From Euryodendron excelsum (Eukaryota > Streptophyta > Magnoliopsida > Ericales > Pentaphylacaceae), in NCBI GenBank assembly GCA_033060915.1, contig CM065385.1, positions 16,084,001-16,148,000 of the forward strand: DNA of 64,000 nucleotides, written 5' to 3'. The translations under genes were made by a program, and so were the position numbers. Of this stretch, positions 56,032 to 64,000 are shown piece after piece. The notes beneath the pieces are model-generated. The model saw only the letters and a program-made list of their open reading frames with translations, had not been told where the DNA came from and made no database searches. How positions within the stretch are numbered: the first letter of the stretch is position 1; every line of letters begins with the position of its first letter.

Positions 56032-57189
56032 CCTAGAGGCCCAAAATGGCAAGTTTGGTCATTTTTCAACGAGTCGGGCTAGCAGGCGTCGATGTTGACC
56101 TAGATGTTGGTTCCCGAGACTGCCCGGTCTCAGAAAACTAACTGTGCAGTGTTGGTCTCTAAGAATGTCTAGTCTTAGAGAGCTACCTGTAAGGGTGGTG
56201 TTGGTTCTTGAGGACGCCTGGTCCCAGAAAGCTACCTGGAAGGATGGTGTTGGTCTCTGAGAATGCCTAGTCCCGGAGAACTACCGAATGACAAACATTC
56301 TACATTGGTGGGCTAGCAGGCGCCAGAAGTGAACCGTCTAGAATTTGATGAGGTGTTGGTCCCCGAGATCGCCCGATCTCAAGAAGCTACCTGGGTAGCG
56401 TTGGTTTTCAGGACCACCCGGTCCGGAAAACTGCCTGGAATAATGGTGTTTAAGACTCCAGCGGATCCTTGTGGACCCGAGAAGCGACCATTTGGTTGGA
56501 TTTGAGATTGAAAGGCTCATCTTGAGCTTGCATGTGTTGTGATGTTGGAACCCGTATCCGATCGGGCCGGAGATTGCCGAGCGGGCAAAAATGGGGTGCT
56601 TACACCTAGAGGCCCAAGGGGCAAGTTTGGTCATTTTTTGCCGAGTTAGGCTAGCAAGCTCTGGTGTTGACTTAAGTGTTGGTTCTCGAGACCCCCCGGT
56701 CTCAGAAAGCTACCTGCGCAATGTTGGTCTCTAAGACCGCCCAATCTCAGAGAGCTACCTGTATGGTGGTGTTGGTTTCTGAGAATGCCTAGTCTCAGAA
56801 AGCTACTTGTGAGGGTGATGTTGGTCCCCGAGAACACCTGGTCTCAGAGAACTACCAAATGACGAATATTCTACATTGGTAGGCTAGCAAGCGCCAAAAG
56901 TGAACCTTCTGAAATTTGATAAGGTGTTGTTCCCCGAGATTGCTTGATCGTGAGGAGCTACCTGGATGGCATTGATTCCTGAGACAGCCTGGTCTCAAAA
57001 AGCTGCCTGGAATGCCTCGGAGCAATATGGTCTTCTCAGCTTCAATTGGGTCTTATGGGCCTGGGAAGCGACTAGCTGATAGGATTGGAGTTTAAAAGAG
57101 CCGTCATAAGCTCGTATGTGTTGTGATGTTTGAAAACTAGATCTAGTCAGGCTGAAGATTGCCGAGCGGGAAAAAATGGGGTGCTTACA
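56032..57189 (-). repeat. Duplicated U3 end (573 and 585 bp) at the start of LTR E
   Basis: CCTAGAGGCCCAA...GGGTGCTTACA occurs at 56032-56604 and again at 56605-57189. Either LTR E inserted into another LTR at CCTAG, or the U3 end was tandemly duplicated. Both copies hold four to six GAGAC/GTCTC hairpins about 50 bp apart and the CAGGCGCC or CAAGCGCC motif. Confidence 0.8.
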
Positions 57190-59223
57190 TCTACCCTAGG
57201 TTAACTTGACCCTAGTTGTCCAACCTTAGGTTAACCTAAACCAAGTTAGTTAACCCTAGGTCAATCAAACCCAACGTTAATCTAACCTTAATTAGTTAAT
57301 CTTAGGTCAACCAAACCCTAGGCTAACCTAACCCTAGTTAGTGAACCTTAGGTCAATCCAACCATAGGTTAACCTAACCCTAGTTATTTAACCCTAGTTA
57401 GTTAAACCGAGGCCTTCCTAACCCTAGTTCAACCTTAGTTAGTTGAACTTCTAGGATCTCCAATTTCAAGACTCTTTCTAAACCATTTTTAATTTAAAAT
57501 GATCTTTTCAAAACATGCTTTCACAGACCTCATACTCCCTTAAATTTTCAAAAACCCTAATTCAAAAGTCTTTTCTAAATACTCCTCTACTCCTCTCAAA
57601 ACATTTTCAAGAACTCTCTTAAACTTGTCTTAACTAAACATGGCTAGACCCTAAATGTTTTCCAAATACTATTTTCAAAATACTTTAAAAAAACTCGTAA
57701 CCCTAAGGTGTCCCTAACCCTTTCACGGTTAGGGATTCCAAGGGAAAGTGATACATTAAATGTAACCTCCAAAGGTTCATAATAGGGTTATAAACCCTAA
57801 ATGTTTTTCAAAACCTCTTTCAAAAATAATTTTCAAAAGTCACATCCTTAAGACAATCTTAGTCATTCAATGATCATGGTTTCTTAAGGAAAGTGAGATA
57901 TTAGGTAAGGTTCTATAACCCTAAAACTCTAAAAATCCAAAGGAAGTCTGAAGCCCCTTTTTCCAAACATGTTTTCAAAATTTATAACCTTTTGGAGTTA
58001 GTCTCTCAATAGCTAATCCCTCAAAGGTGGTGAGATATTCAATATATCTTTTATAAAGTATTCAAAAAAAATGGTTTTCATAAACCTTTCAGAGACAAGT
58101 TCACAAGAGCTTTCACAATCCAAACTCTCTTTCAAAATTTTCGAGTCAAGCTTTCAAGAGCACTTCAAAATACCCTAAGTTCTATCTCAAAAATATTTCA
58201 AAAACTCCCTTTAGTTATTTAAAATATATTCCAAAACTCTCTTGAGTTGTCTCTAGAATCATTCCAAGTCCTATTTCAAAGGCACTTTCAAAAATCTCCA
58301 AGTCAAAACTCTCTTAAGTTCAAGTTTCAAAAATCTTCAAAGACTCCCATGAATTCGTTTTCAATCAGGCCCTGGCTTAAACTACAACTGACCTGATCCT
58401 CGCCAAATGAGATACGTAGGCAACTTAGGGAAACCTAGATGTGGTCACCACGTCCTTCGAATGGACACTTTTAAAAAATGTTTCAATCACACAATTTTCA
58501 AAACTTGCCCAAATTATGAATGGCCAGATTCTTACCAAATGAGATACATAGGTAACCTAAAATGGTACGGTTGTAACCTTTATTTCAACTCAAATTCCAT
58601 TTTCAAAAGTTTATATCAAGTTAAAATTTCTATCTCAAATCACTTCAAAACTTCCTATTTTCAAATATCTTTTCAAAAGCATGCATCATGCATCATTTGT
58701 CCAAAAACTGATGGACAAACCCCACTTTTAAAATTCTAAAGTGAATACAAGTGGACTTTTAGTAATCGGTGATTTAAGTGAGTGAATTAAGAGTGATTAG
58801 ATATGTAGGTATCAAAAGGGTGAGGATAAGGTGATGATCTTAAGATATCTTCCCTACACATAACCAACTCCCAGACCACAGATTTCTATTTTGAAGACTA
58901 AAACCGAAATCATAATTTCAAAAGGGCTTTCAAAAGCTTGCTAAAATCTCTTTTTCAAAAACCTTCTTAAGAAGGATATTTTAAAAACCTTTTCAAAAAT
59001 CCTAAATTTAGTCTTCAGATTATACTTAGTTTTAGGTGACCTAGCACATCTTTAACTATGTTAAGTGGGGACTCTAAACATTTTTCAAAAAACCCTTAAT
59101 CAAATCAAGTTTTTAAGTTCAAACCCCCGTTGCACTTGTCATTTTAGGAGGGTAAGTTCTAACAGAGAGAGTACCATGCTTTTCCCGAGTCAAAAGGGTT
59201 TAGGTAAAAATTCGAGTGCAACA
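57190..59223 (+). repeat. LTR G, right half (rest of R-U5), plus orientation
   Basis: Begins with a repeated GTTAACCTAAACC / AACCCTAGTTAGTTAA tract (57190-57440), then TTTTCAAAA-rich sequence, AACTACAACTGACCTGATCC near 58380, and ends GGAGGGTAAGTTCTAACAGA...TTCGAGTGCAACA. This is the same order as the end of the solo LTR at 6180-7011 and, reversed, the start of D. No PBS follows 59223, so it is a 3' or solo LTR. Confidence 0.75.
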
Positions 59224-59230
59224 ATAATAT

Positions 59231-59515
59231 ATAGGGAACTTAATCGGATAAGCATCTCTATTGCCCTTGTGACATGGCATTTTAAAATTATAAGAGTACA
59301 AAGAGTGCCACCTAAGTGCTATATAAGAGAGAGGCAAAATATAGGGGAGAACACAAATTTCTTTTTAAAATAGGACTTGTGTAACAAATAGGAATCTTAA
59401 TTAGATAAGCATCTCCATTACCCCTATGACATAACATTTTAAAAGTATAAAAGTATAGAGAGTCCACCTAAGCGCCACATAAGAGAAAAATAAAATATAG
59501 GAGCGAGCACAACTT
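59231..59515. repeat. Tandem duplication of about 135 bp
   Basis: ATAGGGAACTTAATCGGATA at 59231 and ATAGGAATCTTAATTAGATA at 59382 head two copies 151 bp apart, each running to GAGAACACAA / GAGCGAGCACAA. A (TA)n microsatellite follows (59516-59541). Origin unknown. Confidence 0.75.
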
Positions 59516-59558
59516 ATATATATATATATATATATATATATTAAGTAATCAACAAAAT

Positions 59559-59804
59559 GTAAATCACAATATTTCAGATATAGAGAAATTGATCACTCAA
59601 ACCATCATCTTATTCATCTTCTTTTGCTTACAATTTGTATCTCTTAAAGGTTCTTTTATAGACATATTTTGAGGAGTAAACCAAGAGTTGTAAACCAGAA
59701 GTAAAGAATGAAATAAATTGGACATTATGGTGCCCATTTAATAATGAACCATTATGGTGCTAAATGCAACATTATGGTCATCCACCAATACATGAGTTTA
59801 TAAC
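59559..59804 (-). repeat. Probable 3' LTR of element H
   Basis: On the minus strand TGTTATAAACTCATG follows GGGGAG, as in related copia elements where GGGGGAGTGTTATA marks the 3' LTR start. The far end is taken at TGTAAATCAC (59559), ending ...GTGATTTACA on the minus strand; this end is uncertain. It contains three short ATTATGGTG repeats. Confidence 0.5.
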
Positions 59805-60085
59805 ACTCCCCATTGGATGACCATCTCATAAGAATATGCCTCATTAAAACCTTGCTAATAAAACCCAGTGGGAAAAAAACCTTAACAAAGGAAAAAGCGT
59901 ATAACATTCTTGTATAGTATAAAATGGAGTCGGGCATGTTAAGACTACCTCGTTAAAACCTTGTTAAAAAAAACCGAGTGAGACAAAAACTTAGCAAAGG
60001 AAAAAGAGTATAGTATGCATGCCCTTTAACATCTCCCCCTTATGAACAAGCATAACAAGTGTTTGGTTGTTGCGATTATTCAACG
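59805..60085 (-). other. 3' noncoding region and polypurine tract of element H
   Basis: Minus-strand TGGGGAG lies at 59811-59805 against the LTR. CCTCATTAAAACCTTG...CCCAGTGGGAAAAAA occurs twice (59840 and 59950), a duplication common in this copia group. A second purine tract (AAGGGGGAGA) is at 60041-60032. Confidence 0.6.
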
Positions 60086-61600
60086 TGAAATTTTTTGAGA
60101 CTATGCATTCCAATGTCGTGCACCAATTTTTCAAATGTCGCAATTGGCAAAACTTTAGTAAATAAATAAGCCAAATTGTCACTAGAATGTATCTTTTGAA
60201 CATCAATTTCGCCACCTTTTTGGAGCTCTTGTATATAAAAGAATTTTGGTGAAATATTCTTAGTTTTGTCATCTTTAATGTATCCTCCCTTGATCTATGC
60301 AATACACGCAGTATTTTCTTCGTACAACACTGTTGTAGTATCTTTGAATGAGCTTAATCCACACTTTTCTTGAATATAATGGACTATAGATCTCAGCCAA
60401 ATACACCCTCTACTTGCTTCATGGAATGCGGTTAACTCAGAATAATTTGATGAAGTTGTAATCATAGTTTGTTTCACAGATCACCATTAGATAACAGTGT
60501 CTCCGTAATCCAGTATGTGACCAAGCTTTATGTGGATCAAATAATTAACTAGCATCTTCATATCCAACTAACTGCAACTTTGACCCTTGTGCATAGAATA
60601 AATCTATATCAACAGTTCCTTGAAGATAACAGAATATGTGCTTAATTCCTTTCCAATGCTTTTGGGTTGGTGGTTCCAAGAACTCGGTTCGAATCAATAT
60701 ATCACAGAAAATGCTCTGTCAGGTATTGTGCAATTTGCAAGATACAAAAGAGCATCAATTGCACTAAGATATAGTACTTTAGGACCAAGAAATTCCTCAT
60801 TCTTTTTTTGAGGGTGTAAATGATCTTTCTTTACATCTAGTGACTGAACAACGATTGGAAAACTCAATGGATGAGCTTTATCCTTATAAAATTGTTTTAG
60901 AACATTTGTTATGCATGTTGACTGATATATAAGGATTCCACTTGGCAAGTTCTCAATTTTTAAACCAAAACAAAATTTTGCTTGCCCAAGATCTTTTATC
61001 TCAAACTCTTCTTGTAAATAACTTGCAACCTTAATAAGCTCTTCTTGAGTTCCCACTAGATTTAAATCATCAACACATATGGCAATGTTTCTGATTTCTT
61101 AATGAAAACACATGGATAAATTGGATCATTCGCATATTATTCTTTCATTAAATATTTACTTAGTCGATTATACCACATGCGCCTAGATTGTTTTAACTCA
61201 AACAACGATCGTTAAAGCTTAATAGAATACATACTTTGAGGTTTCGAGTCATGTGCTTCAGGCATTACAAATCTTTCAGGGATCTTCATATATATGTCAT
61301 TATCTAATGATCCACATAAATATGCTATAACAACATCCATTAGAATCATATCCAATCTTCCTCATAGTTAATACTCGGTTTCTGTGAAAAACCTTATGCT
61401 ACAAGTCATGCTTTATATCGCATAATTTCATTCTTCTCATTTCGTTTTAGCACAAATATCCATTTGTATCCCACTGGTTGAACATCTTAAGGTGTTTGGA
61501 ATATAGGTCCAAAAACTTTATGTTTTGCTAATGAGCTCAATTCTGCCTCAATTGCTTCTTTCCACTTTGGCCAATTATCTCTACATCGACATTCTTCGAC
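60086..61600 (-). pseudogene. Reverse transcriptase and RNase H of element H
   Basis: RT (RVT_2 family) starts near WKEAIEAELSSLAKHKVFGP (61580) and continues with YKWIFVLKRNEKNEI. The catalytic box reads CVDDLNLVGTQEEL near 61092, where YVDD is usual. EEFEIKDLGQAKFCFGLKIE and YLSAIDALLYLAN follow. RNase H shows TSSNYSELTAFHEASRGCIW and VLYEENTACIA; the usual DN pair is EN here, so a catalytic Asp is replaced by Glu. At least four nonsense codons and several frame changes are present. It would have copied element RNA in the cytoplasm. Confidence 0.87.
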
Positions 61601-62350
61601 AGATTTGGGTTCAAACTCATCATTATTTGAAATGTCTTTAGCTATGAAAATGGTGAATATGTTGTTGATAAGAATTTGATTTCTATCCCATCTTTGTCCA
61701 TTATACTAATAATTTATCAAAATCTCATTATTTTCAATTACCTTTTCCACTACAGAGGCCATTAGTTTAGTTATTTCCATTGCGTGTTCTATGGGTGTAG
61801 TCTCTTCAGGAGTATTAACTTGTGGTAATATATGCATAACCTCTTCAGGAGTGCTAACTTCCTTATGTGTTATGCTATATGTCTTTCTCTTTCTTAGAAT
61901 TGAATCCTTTGCACCGACAGGTCTCCCAAGCTCCAAGTGTATTTTAGACTCATTAGCTACTATACTAACAGATTGTCCTACAGGGACGTCAATTTTAAAT
62001 GGAGTATTTGCAGAAGTATATATGATTTCGTAACTTTCTTTGTGTTGGCAAATGCATCTAGTAATTGATTTACAATACTTTGCAATGAAATGATTCTCTG
62101 AACTTCTAGTTCACATTGACTTACAAAGTGAGATAATGCTTCAGCATTCTAAGTGATCGCATGCTTCCTTTAGCATTCTAAGTGATCCCATGCTTCTTTT
62201 CTAATTGCGTCTTATCTCCCCCTAATGACAAGAAAATAGTCTCATCAAAGTGACAATCTGTAAAATGTATTTTAAATATATTACATGTTAAAAGTTAAAG
62301 ATATCTAATAATAGATGGAGAGTGAAAACCAACTTAAAGTCGAAGTTAAC
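61601..62350 (-). other. Linker between integrase and RT of element H
   Basis: A low-conservation stretch of the polyprotein with one recognisable segment at 61936-61706 (LGRPVGAKDSILRKRKTYSI, PEEVMHILPQVNTPEETTPI), which is typical of the region before RT in this copia group. Frame is broken elsewhere. Confidence 0.6.
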
Positions 62351-62399
62351 ATTAGGGATCTATCTTGTACGTTGTGGGGGTGAAATTGGAACTTGTACA

Positions 62400-63281
62400 A
62401 CACAACTAACAACTCGTAAATGAAAAATATTCGATTGTTGTAACAAGTTGTAATAATAAATATTGGTGATAAGTAGTTGGTCGAACATAAACTAATGACG
62501 CAACATACAATATGGCATGTCCCCAGGCAGAAATTGATAATTTGGTCTTCATAAGTAAATGTTGAGCAATTAATTGAAGACGTTTGATAAAAGACTTTGC
62601 CAAACCATTTTGTGTGTCAATGTGTGCAACATGATGTTCAACATCAATCACTATAGACATGCAATAGTCATCAAAAGCGTAGGAAGTAAACTCACTAGCA
62701 TTGTTTAGTCGAATTAACTTAATTAAATAGTTCAGAAACTATGTCTGTAATTGAATAATTTGGGCAAGTAGTCAAGCAAATGCAACATTTTTAGCAAAAA
62801 GTAAATAAACATGTGACCATCGTGTGGATGCATCTATCAATACCATAAAATAATGAAATGGTCCATATGAAGGTTGAATTGGTCCACATATATCCCCTTG
62901 AATCCGTTGTAAAAAACTTGAAGATTTCACAACTACATTTAAAAGTGATGGTTTAATCACCAATTTACCTTGTGAACAAGTAGTACAAGAATAATCATTT
63001 GACAAAAGAATTTTTTGGTTCTTTAGATAATGTCTATGTAAGTTATTAATTATTCAACGCATCATTGTTGATCTTGGATGACCAAGAAGATCATGCCAAC
63101 ATATAAAAATATTTGAATCAGAGCACTTTTCATGCATCACAATAGGTGATTCTACAGTGCGTATGGTTATATAATATAACCCAAAAGAGAAAGCATAATT
63201 TTTTTCTAAAATTTGGTTTTGGCCTGAAATCACAAAAGTACTATAGAGATATTCTTCATTACATTCATCTATAGTCTCCAT
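62400..63281 (-). pseudogene. Pre-integrase zinc region and integrase of element H
   Basis: The GAG-pre-integrase part has ICWHDLLGHPRSTMMR (near 63100-63054) and CTTCSQGKLVIKPS. The core has IQGDICGPIQPSYGPFHYFM and VLIDASTRWSHVYL (62900-62800), and then HIDTQNGLAKSFIKRLQLIA (near 62610) and ISAWGHAILYVASLV. The catalytic Glu of NGLAES is Lys here (codon 62597-62595, GAG to AAG), which would abolish strand transfer. Stops interrupt the core between 62770 and 62660. Confidence 0.87.
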
Positions 63282-63306
63282 ATGATATCTATTTCGGCGA
63301 ATATCT

Positions 63307-63558
63307 TTAAAATTGAGTTAGATTTCTTTTAGATTTGGTAGAATACAAGACATTATCAATATAATGTTTTGTTCCTTCTAGTAACATGATATGAGCTCTT
63401 TTAGAGTTTTTAATCAATTTTGTAGTGCTTGATATTGTATTGACATTAGATTCAACTAATGTTAAAGATAAGAAATATTTCTTATCATGAAAAAGTGTGC
63501 GCGTTGTTGCACTGTCTGCTAGACATATGTCATCACTATTCATCTTGGAATCAATCAA
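63307..63558 (-). pseudogene. Aspartic protease of element H
   Basis: ICLADSATTRTLFHDKKYFL carries the DSATT active-site form usual in this copia group. VNTISSTTKLIKNSKRAHIM and HYIDNVLYSTKSKRNL follow as in intact relatives. Stops lie on both sides, so it is separated from gag and integrase. Confidence 0.85.
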
Positions 63559-63699
63559 TGCATTAGGACGATCAATGTCTCACTATATACAAAATATTAA
63601 AAATTTACTTCATTTATAAGAAAACAAAAAGGTACACACTAAGAAAATATCATAGAAATTATGACAAAATAAGAAGACAAGTAAATAAGGCTAATTGAT

Positions 63700-64000
63700 G
63701 TAAACAAACCCATTACTAACAAAAATATTAAATTTTCTATTAGAATCACCAATGAAATTAAAAACGGCAATATGAGTAATGTCTACATGACTATCAAAGT
63801 CTTTAAAATTCATTTTCACATTTTTTTTCCTTTTCCCTTTCATTGATGCTGGTAAAGATCCACTAAATGTTTAGGTATATGACAAGTACGTGACCAATGT
63901 CTTTTTATGCCACACTGGTAATAAGCAACTTCATAATTTTTTGATGGTTTATTCTGTAAACCTTTTCATTTTTCTTATTTTGCCTTAGTATTGTTTAACT
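63700..64000 (-). pseudogene. gag C-terminus of element H with damaged zinc knuckle
   Basis: Minus-strand translation near 63930-63870 gives AYYQCGIKRHWSRTCHIPKH, a CX2CX4HX4C knuckle whose first Cys is Tyr. LVDLYQ follows as in relatives, then a stop. Further on DITHIAVFNFIGDSNRKF matches the segment before the protease. The rest of gag is outside the window. Confidence 0.75.

Larger units (their letters stand above)
53334..56604 (-). repeat. LTR E, minus orientation, 3' end missing
   Basis: Ends GGGTGCTTACA at 56604 on the plus strand, which is the LTR start on the minus strand. Toward the left it has GAGAC...GTCTC hairpins, GGGGCAAAATGGTCATTTTG, three 208-bp repeats, TATAAATA at 54790-54783 and R-U5 sequence down to the copia LTR. 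The last 1.5 to 2 kb of R-U5 are absent. At the break, ACTAGGGTCAAGTTAACCTA is the reverse complement of the first bases of LTR G's right half (57193-57216). Confidence 0.75.
59559..64000 (-). mobile_element. Element H: Ty1/copia retrotransposon, 3' part, inactive
   Basis: Minus-strand order from the right edge: gag knuckle, protease, integrase, linker, RT, RNase H, then a noncoding 3' region and the 3' LTR. Integrase before RT is diagnostic of Ty1/copia. Stops, frameshifts and catalytic changes run throughout. The 5' LTR and gag start lie beyond 64000. Confidence 0.9.

Noticed and set aside
57190..57440. Telomere-like AACCCTA runs
   Set aside because: The unit is a GTTAACCTA/CCCTAGTTAG repeat, not CCCTAAA, and lies inside LTR R-U5 also seen in D and E.

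Overview
The window looks like intergenic heterochromatin from a large-genome flowering plant, probably a eudicot. No host gene, tRNA or rRNA could be supported. Almost every base belongs to nested, decayed LTR retrotransposons. The main family is a Ty3/gypsy-type element with unusually long LTRs (4.3 to 5.1 kb), here called A, B, D, E and G. The others are an Athila-type Ty3/gypsy element (C), a solo LTR with chromovirus-like ends, and two Ty1/copia pieces. The species cannot be named from the sequence.

Layout. 1-15137: element A on the minus strand. It has a 5' LTR at 10014-15137, a PBS, a leader and a gag ORF. The gag ORF is split by a plus-strand solo LTR of the same family (1907-7011, exact 5-bp target duplication CCTCC). 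15138-39390: element B, minus strand. It has a 3' LTR remnant interrupted by A, a degraded antisense plant-mobile-domain (PMD) ORF at 16541-17850, a gag lacking its capsid domain (32121-33580), a leader, a PBS and a 4.27-kb 5' LTR. B carries no pol. Inside B sits C (18291-31627), a complete-length but broken Athila-type element with 1.57-kb LTRs, gag, protease, RT, RNase H, integrase and a post-pol ORF. 39391 to about 47590: leader, PBS and LTR of D, into which B inserted; the D LTR holds a 2.88-kb solo LTR.

About 47640-59223 is a rearranged block. It has a decayed plus-strand post-pol ORF, then the left half of a plus-strand LTR (G), a copia LTR, a minus-strand LTR (E) with a duplicated U3 end, and then the right half of G. 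59559-64000 is the 3' part of a minus-strand Ty1/copia element with nonsense codons, frameshifts and altered catalytic residues.

The main observation is architectural. The LTRs of at least four families here carry arrays of short palindromes. In C, TTCGAA-centred 6-mers come in pairs spaced 20-21 bp, four pairs per LTR, and the array is repeated in the internal region at a 63-64 bp period. In the unrelated copia LTR, GTCGAC 6-mers come in pairs spaced exactly 21 bp, four pairs at a 70-71 bp period. The A/B LTRs have GAGTR...YACTC hairpins, and D/E/G have GAGAC...GTCTC hairpins plus a 208-bp repeat containing a 9-bp-arm palindrome. The second main point is B, a roughly 15-kb pol-less element built from gag plus an antisense PMD ORF between giant LTRs. 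All boundaries were read by eye; percentages are impressions, not alignments.
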